33,611 nucleotides of DNA from Phormidium willei BDU 130791 (GTDB lineage: Bacteria > Cyanobacteriota > Cyanobacteriia > Cyanobacteriales > Geitlerinemataceae). The stretch spans positions 1 through 33,611 of the forward strand of contig LSZA01000044.1 of assembly GCA_001637315.1 (NCBI GenBank). The letters are read 5' to 3'. The notes beneath the pieces are model-generated. The model saw only the letters and a list, made by a program, of their open reading frames with translations, ran no database searches and was not told the origin of the DNA. The first letter of the stretch is position 1. The number at the start of each line of letters is the position of its first letter. Position numbers and translations under genes: made by a program. Positions 7,648-16,503 of this stretch are shown here, one piece after another.

Positions 7648-8907
7648 ATGACCCAATCCTCAACCCAGCGCAAACGTGTTGTTGTCACGGGACTCGGGGC
7701 GATTACGCCCATCGGGAACACCGTAGACGACTATTGGCAGGGACTCCTCGCGGCCAAAATCGGCATCGGGCCAATTACCCTGTTTGATCCGACCGACTAC
7801 GCCTGTCGGATTGCCGGAGAAGTCCAAGACTTTGACCCCCATGACTACATTGACCGCAAAGAGGCCAAGCGTATGGCCCGGTTCGCTCAATTTGCCGTGG
7901 CCGCGAGCCAACAAGCCCTCACCCATGCTGGCTTGGAGATCACGGACCTCAACGCCGAACAAATCGGTGTCATGCTCGGAACGGGGGTCGGTGGACTCAA
8001 GGTGATGGAAGACCAAAACGAAGTCCTCCTCAAACGCGGTCCTTCGCGAGTGAGTCCCTTCACCGTTCCCATGATGATTGCCAACATGGCAGCGGGACTT
8101 GTGGCCATCCATACGGGCGCCAAAGGACCCAACTCCAGCCCCGTCACCGCCTGCGCCGCTGGCTCAAACGCCATTGGCGATGCCTTCCGCCTAATTCAAC
8201 AAGGCTATGCCCAAGCCATGATTTGTGGCGGTGCCGAAGCGGCGATTACGCAACTATCTGTCGCCGGTTTTGCCTCCGCCAAAGCCCTATCCACCCGCAA
8301 TGATGACCCCCTACGGGCCAGCCGTCCCTTCGATGCCGAGCGAGATGGCTTTGTCATGGGTGAAGGCTCTGGGGTGCTAATTCTCGAAGACTTAGACATG
8401 GCCCTGAGCCGGGGAGCCACCATCTACGCAGAAATGCTCGGCTATGGGATGACCTGCGACGCCTATCATATGACCTCGCCAGTTCCCGGAGGCGAAGGGG
8501 CCGCCCGCGCCATTCAACTGGCTCTCAAAGATGGCAAGATCCAACCTGAGCAGGTGGATTACATCAACGCCCACGGAACCAGTACCACCGCCAACGATCG
8601 CACCGAAACCGCCGCCATGAAAGCGGCCCTAGGGGAAGACAACGCCCGCAACGCCGCCATCAGTTCCACCAAAGGCATGACCGGACATCTCCTCGGCGGT
8701 GCCGGTGGTATTGAAGGGGTGGCAGCCGTCTTAGCCGTAGCCAACGATCGCGTTCCCCCCACGGTGAACCTAGAACACCCTGACCCCGATTGCGATTTAG
8801 ACTATGTTCCCAACCAGGCCCGAGAGCGAGAGGTCAATGTAGCCCTCTCGAATTCCTTTGGCTTTGGCGGTCATAATGTTTGTCTCGCCTTTGGCAAATA
8901 TCACTGA
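7648..8907 (+). CDS. fabF: Beta-ketoacyl-ACP synthase II (KAS II)
   Basis: 419 residues, nearly standard for FabF. It condenses malonyl-ACP with acyl-ACP in each elongation cycle of fatty acid synthesis in the cytoplasm and is partner of the ACP encoded just upstream. The opening RKRVVVTGLGAITPIGNTV is typical. The thiolase-fold catalytic triad is complete: Cys169 (VTACAAGSNA), His309 (NAHGTSTTAND) and His347 (KGMTGHLLGGAG). The C-terminal GFGGHN signature is present (NSFGFGGHNVCLAF). The Cys-His-His triad separates it from FabH, and the sequence is KAS II rather than a polyketide module because it is stand-alone. No strong ribosome binding site precedes ATG 7648. Confidence 0.97.
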   Translation: MTQSSTQRKRVVVTGLGAITPIGNTVDDYWQGLLAAKIGIGPITLFDPTDYACRIAGEVQDFDPHDYIDRKEAKRMARFAQFAVAASQQALTHAGLEITDLNAEQIGVMLGTGVGGLKVMEDQNEVLLKRGPSRVSPFTVPMMIANMAAGLVAIHTGAKGPNSSPVTACAAGSNAIGDAFRLIQQGYAQAMICGGAEAAITQLSVAGFASAKALSTRNDDPLRASRPFDAERDGFVMGEGSGVLILEDLDMALSRGATIYAEMLGYGMTCDAYHMTSPVPGGEGAARAIQLALKDGKIQPEQVDYINAHGTSTTANDRTETAAMKAALGEDNARNAAISSTKGMTGHLLGGAGGIEGVAAVLAVANDRVPPTVNLEHPDPDCDLDYVPNQAREREVNVALSNSFGFGGHNVCLAFGKYH

Positions 8908-9078
8908 AAAGATCACTAAGGCCTGAGCCTTCAGTTCTCTCGGGTCTGCCCCTTGCTCCTCGATCCCCATAGTGGGATGATGGGGACACTTTCGTGAGGG
9001 CGTTTGCTTCGTCTATCCGTTCGCGAATTCCTTCACCTCACACCTGTTCGTCCAGTCAATCGTTTAACAGTAGAAACT

Positions 9079-11085
9079 ATGGCAGTCGCCACCCAATCAC
9101 TCCAAGAACTTTGCATTAATTCCATTCGCTTCCTCGCGATTGATGCCGTTGAAAAAGCCAAGTCTGGACACCCCGGACTTCCTATGGGAGCCGCGCCGAT
9201 GGCGTTTGTTCTCTGGGATCGCTTCATGCGCTTTAACCCCAAAAATCCTCAGTGGTTTAACCGCGATCGCTTTGTCCTCTCGGCTGGACATGGCTGTATG
9301 TTGCAATACGCCCTGTTATACCTAACCGGTTATGACAGTGTCGGCATGGACGATATTAAACAGTTCCGCCAATGGGGCGCTCGGACCCCCGGACACCCAG
9401 AAAACTTTGAAACTCCTGGCGTAGAAGTCACCACTGGACCTTTGGGACAAGGGATTGCCAATGCGGTGGGCTTGGCGATGGCTGAGGCTCACTTGGCGGC
9501 TCGTTTCAATAAACCTGACGCGGCGATCGTCGATCACTATACCTACGCCATTCTCGGCGACGGCTGCAACATGGAAGGGGTTTCTGGGGAAGCCTGTTCT
9601 TTGGCTGGACACCTAGGACTCGGCAAACTGATCGCCCTCTACGACGATAACCACATCTCCATCGATGGGTCCACGGATATTGCCTTCACCGAAGATGTGG
9701 CCAAACGCTTTGAAGCCTATGGCTGGCACGTGATTCACGTCGAAAACGGCAACACGGATCTCGATAGTATTGAGAAGGCGATCGCCGAAGCCAAAAAAGT
9801 GACCGACAAACCCTCCTTCATCAAAGTCACCACCACCATCGGCTACGGTTCCCCCAACAAAGGCAACACCGCTGGCATTCACGGTGCCGCTCTCGGTGCC
9901 GAAGAAATCGAAGCCACCCGCAAAAACCTCGGTTGGAACCACGCTCCCTTTGAAGTTCCCGAAGATGCCCTAGCTCACTTCCGCAAAGCGATCGATCGCG
10001 GTGCAGAAGCCGAACAGGCCTGGAACGCCACCCTAGACACCTATCGCAGCAAATACCCCGAAGAGGCCGCCACCTTCGAGCGGATGCTCAAGGGTGAACT
10101 GCCCCAAGGGTGGGATGTAGACTTACCCAGCTTCACCCCCGACGACAAAGGCATTGCTACCCGTAAGCATTCCCAAGCCACCCTCAACGCCCTGGCCCCT
10201 AACCTCCCGGAACTCATCGGCGGTTCGGCGGACTTAACCCACTCCAACTTGACGGAACTCAAATGTTCCGGCAGCTTCCAAAAAGGGACTTATGAAAACC
10301 GCAACCTCCGCTTTGGGGTTCGTGAACATGGCATGGGGTCGATTTGTAACGGAATTGCTCTCCACAACTCCGGCTTAATCCCTTACTGTGCCACCTTCCT
10401 CGTCTTCGCCGACTATATGCGGGCGGCGATTCGTCTATCGGCCCTGTCAGAAGCCGGCGTGATCTATGTGATGACGCACGACTCCATCGCCCTAGGGGAA
10501 GATGGCCCCACGCACCAACCGGTAGAAACCATCGCCTCCCTACGTGCGATTCCCAACTTAGTGGTGATTCGTCCCGCTGATGGTAATGAAACCTCGGGTG
10601 CGTATAAAGTGGCGGTGCAAAATCGCAAGCGTCCGACGTTGATTGCTTTCACTCGTCAGAATGTCCCCAACTTGGCCGCCAGCACCGCTGATAATGTCGC
10701 TAAAGGCGCGTACATTGCTGCTGACTGTGAGGGAACTCCTGAGATGCTGCTGATTGGTACGGGGAGTGAAGTCTCTCTCTGTCTTGATGCAGCGGAGAAA
10801 CTCACGGCTGAAGGTAAGAAGGTGCGTGTGGTTTCAATGCCTTCTTGGGAACTGTTTGAGGAGCAAGACGAGGCCTATCGTGAGTCGGTGTTGCCGAAAG
10901 CGGTCTCGAAGCGTTTGGTGGTTGAAGCGGCGACTCGCTTCGGCTGGGAACGCTATATGGGTGCTGAGGGCGATATGCTCAGTGTCGATACCTTCGGTGC
11001 GTCGGCTCCGGGTGGAACGGTGATGGAGAAATTTGGCTTCACGGTGGATAACGTGTTAGCTAAAGCCAAAGCGGTTCTCGGTTAA
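9079..11085 (+). CDS. tkt: Transketolase
   Basis: 668 residues from ATG 9079 ([12 protein letters not shown]); the open frame from 9004 adds a non-conserved N-terminus. Thiamine-diphosphate enzyme of the Calvin cycle and pentose phosphate pathway, moving two-carbon units between sugar phosphates. Conserved parts in order: [26 protein letters not shown], the ThDP/metal motif [13 protein letters not shown] with a following [25 protein letters not shown], the catalytic-glutamate region FGVREHGMG, and [18 protein letters not shown]. Length and all domains are intact. It follows fabF by 171 bases and ends at a clear terminator, so it closes this co-oriented group. Confidence 0.97.
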   Translation: MAVATQSLQELCINSIRFLAIDAVEKAKSGHPGLPMGAAPMAFVLWDRFMRFNPKNPQWFNRDRFVLSAGHGCMLQYALLYLTGYDSVGMDDIKQFRQWGARTPGHPENFETPGVEVTTGPLGQGIANAVGLAMAEAHLAARFNKPDAAIVDHYTYAILGDGCNMEGVSGEACSLAGHLGLGKLIALYDDNHISIDGSTDIAFTEDVAKRFEAYGWHVIHVENGNTDLDSIEKAIAEAKKVTDKPSFIKVTTTIGYGSPNKGNTAGIHGAALGAEEIEATRKNLGWNHAPFEVPEDALAHFRKAIDRGAEAEQAWNATLDTYRSKYPEEAATFERMLKGELPQGWDVDLPSFTPDDKGIATRKHSQATLNALAPNLPELIGGSADLTHSNLTELKCSGSFQKGTYENRNLRFGVREHGMGSICNGIALHNSGLIPYCATFLVFADYMRAAIRLSALSEAGVIYVMTHDSIALGEDGPTHQPVETIASLRAIPNLVVIRPADGNETSGAYKVAVQNRKRPTLIAFTRQNVPNLAASTADNVAKGAYIAADCEGTPEMLLIGTGSEVSLCLDAAEKLTAEGKKVRVVSMPSWELFEEQDEAYRESVLPKAVSKRLVVEAATRFGWERYMGAEGDMLSVDTFGASAPGGTVMEKFGFTVDNVLAKAKAVLG

Positions 11086-11096
11086 GGTTTCACGGT

Positions 11097-11134
11097 GAGA
11101 TAAATCTAGGGGCAATCCCTAGGTTTATCTCTTT
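11097..11134 (+). terminator. Intrinsic terminator after transketolase
   Basis: GAGATAAATCTAGGG pairs with CCCTAGGTTTATCTC (11097-11131, one mismatched position) around a five-base loop GCAAT, followed by TTT. It starts 12 bases after the tkt stop and is the strongest terminator in the window. Confidence 0.8.
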
Positions 11135-11185
11135 GGCAATTTCCAGATGTTATGGTAGGGCACAGCGTCAAGATGAGCAGTCCCC

Positions 11186-11443
11186 ATGCAAATCACCTTA
11201 AACCCCGAACAAGAGGCATTTGTTAAAAAACAACTTGCCAACGGTCACTATCAAAGTGTTGAAGACCTTTTCAGTCAAGCTTTAATCCTGCTCCAGCAAC
11301 AACAAGAATACGAGCAATGGCTTGGTGAAACTCGCCAAAAGGTTGAAGCGGGGATTGCTGCACTCGATCAGGGTGAGGGACTTGATGGAGATGTGGTCGT
11401 GGCTCAACTGCGCGATCGCCTCCATCAAGGAAACGATGGATAA
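11186..11443 (+). CDS. ParD-like type II antitoxin
   Basis: 85 residues. The start MQITLNPEQEAFVKKQLANGHYQSVEDLFSQAL is a ribbon-helix-helix domain of the ParD/CopG type, followed by a charged helical tail (LGETRQKVEAGIAALDQGEGLDG) that in this family wraps the toxin. The antitoxin would bind and neutralise its partner and repress its own promoter through the N-terminal domain. The overlapping downstream gene encodes a ParE-type toxin but is frameshifted, so this looks like an antitoxin left behind after loss of the toxin. It lies just after the tkt terminator and must have its own promoter, which I cannot identify with confidence. Confidence 0.85.
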   Translation: MQITLNPEQEAFVKKQLANGHYQSVEDLFSQALILLQQQQEYEQWLGETRQKVEAGIAALDQGEGLDGDVVVAQLRDRLHQGNDG

Positions 11444-11744
11444 GTCCATGCGACAATACATCATTTCGCCCCCGGCACTTCGCGACTTGCAAGACCCTTA
11501 TTGATGGTCTTTCGGGTAATCGTCTCGAAGCCGGAGAACAGTTTCTCAACCAATTTAAAGCTTGGTGTCAAAGGTTGCGTCGCTTTCCCACAATTGGCAA
11601 ACCCTATGATGGTTTATCGGTCGGTTTGAGGGGGGTTATATTGGACAAATATATTTTATTTTATCGACTGAATGATGAGGTCGTCGAAATTGTTCGTGTT
11701 GTCGATGGTCGGCGAGATTTATCGGCTTATTTAATGCTAATTAG
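11436..11744 (+). pseudogene. ParE/RelE-family toxin, frameshifted
   Basis: The toxin frame starts at ATG 11436 (or 11448), overlapping the antitoxin end by 8 bases, and encodes MRQYIISPPALRDLQDPY before TGA at 11502. The rest of a ParE domain continues in another frame: NRLEAGEQFLNQFKAWCQ, RRFPTIGKPYDGLSVGLRG, YILFYRLNDEVVEIVRVVDGRRDL. Dropping one base near 11491 restores a continuous family-like protein (LQTLIDGLSGNRLEAG). A second slip near 11726 is suggested, because the frame one base over gives LFNAN and TAG at 11742-11744, whereas the read frame runs on to 11805. Two lesions argue for real decay rather than one sequencing error. Confidence 0.7.
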
Positions 11745-11824
11745 ATGGCGGTTTGACCTAATCAGTCCCGCTTTGTCCCCTCCTCCCTCCTCGTGTCATG
11801 GCTGAAGCGGTGACAGGTCCTCTG

Positions 11825-11892
11825 GGCGGCTCTGCCGCCTGTGGATGGGAGGCGGAGCCTCCTCCGGAGCATTCCTTGGCAGAGCCAAGGAA
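11825..11892. repeat. Cluster of three short-loop hairpins (REP-like cyanobacterial repeat)
   Basis: Three near-perfect inverted repeats with three-base loops follow each other: GGCGGC-tct-GCCGCC at 11825-11839, GGAGGC-gga-GCCTCC at 11848-11862, and TTCCTTGGC-aga-GCCAAGGAA at 11872-11892. They lie between the decayed toxin gene and the end of rimO, followed by a G-rich run. Similar G/C-rich hairpin strings with the same GGAGGCGGAGCCTCC and TTGGCAGAGCCAA cores are, as far as I recall, dispersed repeats in many cyanobacteria. They might be transcription-ending or mRNA-stabilising elements for rimO. Confidence 0.7.
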
Positions 11893-11936
11893 CGAGGGGG
11901 GGAGGGGGAACGAAGGGGAGAGGGGCTATGGAGAAC

Positions 11937-13265
11937 TTAGGCGATCGCTTCCCCATAGAGATCGTAGGCGTCGGCATCGATAATCTTCACCGAAACTAGG
12001 GTTCCTAATTGCGGCTGAACCTCGGGAGATCCCTCTACATAAATTACCCCGTCGACTTCCGGGGCAAAACGGGCCGATCGCCCAATCCATTGTCCCGTAC
12101 GTGGGTTGAGTTCTTCAACTAACACATCAACCACCTGGCCAATTTGCTGCTGGTTGCGTTTTTGGGAAATTCCCTGCTGAATGGACATCAAGATATCTCG
12201 CCGTTCGTCCATCACCTCTTGGGGAACTTGATTCTCCATGGAGAAGGCGGGGGTTTCTTCTTCTGGGGAGAAGGTGAACACCCCCACATGATCGAACTCA
12301 TGACGCTTGACAAACTCCACCAAATGCTGGAATTGTTCGTCCGTTTCGCCGGGGAAGCCCACGATAAAGGTGGTGCGTAACACGGCTTCCGGGAGGGCCG
12401 CTTTGATACGATCAATAATCTCGTCGTTCACTCGCCCTTGCCAGGGACGGTTCATGGACTTGAGAACGTCGGGATGAGAATGTTGTAGGGGTAAGTCGAG
12501 ATAGGGGAGGGCGTTGGGGGTGTCACGAATGGCATCCATCACCGCTGGGGTGATGCCGGTGGGATAGGTGTAGTGCATCCGTACCCAGGGAATATCGACC
12601 TGGCCTAGTTCTCGCAACAGTTCTGCCAGTTTGGGTTTGCCGTAGAGATCAACGCCGTAGTTGGTGGTAATCTGCGAGATCAGAACCAGTTCTTGAACTC
12701 CTTGTTCGGCCAGTTGTTCGGCTTCGGCGACGATGGACTCGATGGGGCGCGATCGCTGGTTGCCCCGCAGATGAGGGATAATGCAAAAGGCACAACGATA
12801 GTCACAGCCTTCGGCAATTCGTAGATAGGCGTAACCCTGGCTGGTGGTGCGATAGCGGGGGGTTGATTCGTCGGCGATGTAGGTGGGGTTAGCTGAGATC
12901 TCTTTGACGCGTTCCCCTTGTTGGGCACGCTGGATCACATCGACAATTTTGTTATAGTCCCCGGTTCCCACGACGGCAACAGCTTCAGGGATTTCGTCGA
13001 GGAGTTCTTCCTGGAAGTGTTGGGCCATGCAGCCGGTGATGACGATTTTTTTGCCCTCTTCGGCCAGTTCAACTAGAGTCCGCACCGACTCTTCCCGCGC
13101 GGCCTGGATGAAGCTACAGGTGTTGACGATGACGTAATCGGCGAAATCTTCGCTAGCATCGATGGTGTAGCCGGCTTGTAGCAGCAAGCCAAGCATATGT
13201 TCGGTATCGATGCGATTTTTCTCGCAGCCGAGATGGGAGACGGCGATGGTGGGAGTGCCAGACAT
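11937..13265 (-). CDS. rimO: Ribosomal protein S12 methylthiotransferase RimO
   Basis: 442 residues from the ATG at 13265 ([17 protein letters not shown]); the open frame extends 26 codons further but without conserved sequence. RimO is a radical-SAM enzyme that adds a methylthio group to the conserved aspartate of ribosomal protein S12. Three N-terminal cysteines bind the second iron-sulfur cluster (C14, C50 in NTCSF, C79 in TGCMA). The radical-SAM CxxxCxxC motif is C154-DYR-C158-AF-C161. A C-terminal TRAM domain (VDVLVEELN...) completes the usual order. [12 protein letters not shown] separates it from MiaB. It is transcribed away from the small membrane protein gene. Confidence 0.95.
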   Translation of the reverse strand: MSGTPTIAVSHLGCEKNRIDTEHMLGLLLQAGYTIDASEDFADYVIVNTCSFIQAAREESVRTLVELAEEGKKIVITGCMAQHFQEELLDEIPEAVAVVGTGDYNKIVDVIQRAQQGERVKEISANPTYIADESTPRYRTTSQGYAYLRIAEGCDYRCAFCIIPHLRGNQRSRPIESIVAEAEQLAEQGVQELVLISQITTNYGVDLYGKPKLAELLRELGQVDIPWVRMHYTYPTGITPAVMDAIRDTPNALPYLDLPLQHSHPDVLKSMNRPWQGRVNDEIIDRIKAALPEAVLRTTFIVGFPGETDEQFQHLVEFVKRHEFDHVGVFTFSPEEETPAFSMENQVPQEVMDERRDILMSIQQGISQKRNQQQIGQVVDVLVEELNPRTGQWIGRSARFAPEVDGVIYVEGSPEVQPQLGTLVSVKIIDADAYDLYGEAIA

Positions 13266-13393
13266 AGATGAGTTGTAAGGGGCGTTGATAGGGACAGAGA
13301 AGATTTTGCTGATTTGGCGTGACCTGTTGTGGTTGGGCCACACGCACTTATACTACACTAAAACTGGGATGAGGGGTTTTGTAACTGATGGTG

Positions 13394-13421
13394 TTGACGT
13401 TGATGCTCGCCCCCGAATACT
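13394..13421 (+). promoter_or_regulatory. Candidate promoter for the 45-residue membrane protein
   Basis: TTGACG at 13394-13399 and AATACT at 13416-13421 are 16 bases apart. The ten-mer AATACTCAAC overlapping the -10 recurs at 13431-13440, 15 bases later, so a direct repeat sits on the presumed start region. Pattern evidence only. Confidence 0.35.
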
Positions 13422-13470
13422 CAACCCCCCAATACTCAACGTTGTACAAGTTTAAACAAACCTCTGCATT

Positions 13471-13608
13471 ATGACTGACCTCAATCGTGGAATCATGAAG
13501 TTTAAAGGTGCGGATACCCCCGTGGCGATCGCACTGTCCTCGGTCTTTATTCTCGGTGGCATTGCGTTCTTGCTTTGGTGGGCGTACCAGGCTGCATATG
13601 CCGGATGA
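13471..13608 (+). CDS. Small single-span membrane protein of unknown function (45 aa)
   Basis: ATG 13471 to TGA 13606-13608 encodes 45 residues: a charged N-terminus (MTDLNRGIMKFKGADTP), one hydrophobic helix (about residues 17-39, with IALSSVFILGGIAFLLWWAY) and a short tail ending AYAG. A terminator follows closely and a plausible promoter precedes it, which supports a real, separately expressed gene. The size and form recall low-molecular-weight subunits of thylakoid complexes (photosystems, cytochrome b6f, NDH-1), but I cannot match it to any named one. It matches none of PetG, PetM, PsbJ, PsbX, Ycf12 or PsaJ as I remember them. Ribosome binding is weak. Confidence 0.7.
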   Translation: MTDLNRGIMKFKGADTPVAIALSSVFILGGIAFLLWWAYQAAYAG

Positions 13609-14847
<1,239 letters not shown>

Positions 14848-15157
14848 GAACTTCGGCTGGGCGATTCTCAAGAAGCCGCGATCAGGATCACAGAGACTCT
14901 GGGGGACAACTCCCAAGTTAGCCAAGGCTGAACCCGAATTTTTTGGTCAAATCTCACCCCGCCATTCTCGGCAAAAATTGAGAATACTAATCTAAATTAA
15001 AGTTTTAGATTAAATAAATCTATCTAAAATTATTGCTAATTTTTCTCAAAAAATCAAAACACCTGCTACGCTAAGACCAACACTATTGCACTTAATTCTC
15101 AATAAACTGCCATTCCATTGAGAATGATTCACGGAGTTGTTTTGTTTAAATCGCGCC
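14848..15157 (+). other. Long control region ahead of the iron cluster, no gene seen
   Basis: 310 bases without a credible reading frame. The middle (about 14985-15060) is very AT-rich and includes a perfect 9-bp inverted repeat, TAATCTAAA (14988-14996) with TTTAGATTA (15004-15012). The GAGAAT/ATTCTC core occurs five times: 14864-14869, 14964-14969, 14980-14985, 15095-15100 and 15120-15125, forming two inverted pairs. This density suggests an operator region for the genes downstream. Confidence 0.6.
15095..15130 (+). promoter_or_regulatory. Fur-like operator candidate
   Basis: ATTCTCAAT (15095-15103) and ATTGAGAAT (15117-15125) are a perfect 9-bp inverted pair. The second arm runs into GAGAATGATTC (15120-15130), which matches the central GAGAATnATTC form of many Fur boxes. 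It ends 27 bases before the hydrolase ATG, where repressor binding would block transcription or lie just past the start. That the genes behind it are ferritin-like and FTR1 supports an iron-responsive role. Fur binding itself is inferred. Confidence 0.5.
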
Positions 15158-15892
15158 ATGTCTAAGATTCCTCAAGTTATCTGGCTTAACCCCAATCCCA
15201 GTTGGCGACGCTTCCACCGTCCTCTAATGCAGGATTTATCGAAAACCATGCTGATTGCCGAGTGGGAGTATTGTCAACATGCCGACGAGCCAACATCCCT
15301 GGAATTGGCGCTAAATCTTCTCCACGGCTATTTGTGCGATCTCAACCATCCGGTTCATTTGATTGGCCATAGCACTGGGGGAGCCTTAGGGTTGCTCTAT
15401 AGCCGCCGTTATCCAGAACGGGTGAAATCCTTAAGTTTACTCGGCGTTGGCTCTCACCCGGCGGTAGATTGGCAGGCTCATTACTATGTGCAGCGGCAAT
15501 TATTACCCTGTAGTCGGGAGATGCTGTTAGCCCAAATGCTGCGGGCGATTGTCGGGTCTTGTTCCTGGGAGGATACCAAACTGGGAATCAAGATTTTAGA
15601 GGCGGATTTACTCAAATCTCCCTCGGCTCATTCTCTGTATGAACGCGAGCGCATTACACCAGGGGGCGTTTCAGTGCCTCTGTTCGTCTGTGGGAGTCGC
15701 GGCGATACTATTGTCGATCGCCGCCAACTGCAAGGCTGGATTCCCTGGCTCAAACGGGGCGATCGCCTGTGGGAGCATCCGGGAGATACCCATGTTTTCC
15801 ATTATTTTGACCCAACCTCCGTCGGCGATCGTATTCGTAGTTTTTGGCAATACCATGCCCAGACGTGCTTTCTCTATCCTCAAGCCGCCTGA
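15158..15892 (+). CDS. Small alpha/beta hydrolase at the head of the iron cluster
   Basis: 244 residues from ATG 15158 (MSKIPQVIWLNPNPSWRRF). The nucleophile elbow is LIGHSTGGALGLL with S72, a probable acid lies in CGSRGDTIVDR, and the histidine is H212 in GDTHVFHYF, so the triad appears complete. There is no lid-like insertion beyond a short helical stretch and no signal peptide, so it is probably cytoplasmic. Substrate unknown. It precedes the ferritin-like gene by 69 bases in the same direction and has the Fur-like region just upstream, so an iron-linked role (for example cleavage of an ester ligand) is conceivable but unproven. Ribosome binding site is weak. Confidence 0.83.
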   Translation: MSKIPQVIWLNPNPSWRRFHRPLMQDLSKTMLIAEWEYCQHADEPTSLELALNLLHGYLCDLNHPVHLIGHSTGGALGLLYSRRYPERVKSLSLLGVGSHPAVDWQAHYYVQRQLLPCSREMLLAQMLRAIVGSCSWEDTKLGIKILEADLLKSPSAHSLYERERITPGGVSVPLFVCGSRGDTIVDRRQLQGWIPWLKRGDRLWEHPGDTHVFHYFDPTSVGDRIRSFWQYHAQTCFLYPQAA

Positions 15893-15920
15893 ACATCTCG
15901 GCCAGAAACCTCTCAAATTC

Positions 15921-15952
15921 TTGACAATCGCCCGAGTAGACTGCGATACAGT
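15921..15952 (+). promoter_or_regulatory. Candidate internal promoter for the ferritin-like gene
   Basis: A perfect -35 TTGACA at 15921-15926 lies 41 bases before ATG 15962. Candidate -10 elements are weak: GATACA (spacing 18) or TACAGT (spacing 20). It could give separate expression from the hydrolase gene. Confidence 0.35.
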
Positions 15953-15961
15953 AGAAGGTAT

Positions 15962-16426
15962 ATGTACTCAAACACTGTCATCTCAGCCCTCATGAAAGAT
16001 CTCAATCTCGAAAAAACCATCGAACTTCTCAATACGATTATGGAGTTCGAGTTAGCCGGAGTGGTGCGCTATACCCACTACTCACTCATGGTGACAGGGC
16101 CAAACCGGATTCCCATCGTCGATTTCTTCAAAGCCCAAGCATCGGAGTCCTTGCTTCATGCCCAGCAAGCCGGCGAAATTCTCACTGGAATTGGCGGCCA
16201 TCCCAGCCAGAAAATCTCGCCTATTGAAGAAAGTTATCAACACTCCGTCTCCGATCTCCTCCATGAGAGCTTGAATCATGAGCAGGCCGCCCTGGATATG
16301 TACAAGCAACTGTTAAGCACCGTCGAGAATGCCAGTGTCTACCTAGAAGAGTACACCCGAGGCATGATCGGCACCGAAGAACTGCACACCATTGAGTTGA
16401 AGAAAATGCTACGGGACTTTAGCTAG
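15962..16426 (+). CDS. Bacterioferritin/ferritin-like di-iron protein
   Basis: 154 residues forming a predicted four-helix bundle. Likely metal ligands: E30 (MEFELAGVVRYTHY), E62/H66 (SESLLHAQQAG), the glutamate of SLNHEQAALDMY, and the ExxH of GTEELHTIELKKML. This is the bacterioferritin pattern except that helix B reads ExxxH rather than ExxH. I see no obvious haem-ligand methionine at the expected place. It would oxidise and store iron, or serve as an iron-handling protein, in the cytoplasm. The FTR1 permease gene follows 77 bases later, which supports this. ATG 15962 has AAGG at short spacing; ATG 15992 (MKDLNLEKTIELL) is a good alternative start. Confidence 0.82.
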   Translation: MYSNTVISALMKDLNLEKTIELLNTIMEFELAGVVRYTHYSLMVTGPNRIPIVDFFKAQASESLLHAQQAGEILTGIGGHPSQKISPIEESYQHSVSDLLHESLNHEQAALDMYKQLLSTVENASVYLEEYTRGMIGTEELHTIELKKMLRDFS

Positions 16427-16446
16427 GGACGCGACCTGGACTCAGG

Positions 16447-16462
16447 CTGCCTATAATGGCAG
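16447..16462 (+). promoter_or_regulatory. TATAAT within a small palindrome upstream of FTR1
   Basis: CTGCC-TATAAT-GGCAG: a perfect -10 hexamer (16452-16457) enclosed by a 5-bp inverted repeat. No -35 is seen 16-18 bases upstream. It lies 41 bases before the FTR1 start and could be an activator- or repressor-controlled promoter, or simply a small mRNA hairpin. Confidence 0.3.
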
Positions 16463-16503
16463 GGATAGGATATTGACCTGACAGCTCACCGTTGCGATCG
16501 CCC

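Noticed and set aside
8964..8986. Hairpin TCCCCAT/ATGGGGA between fabF and tkt as terminator
   Set aside because: The 7-bp stem has no T-run after it, and the genes may be co-transcribed; the support is too weak for a feature.
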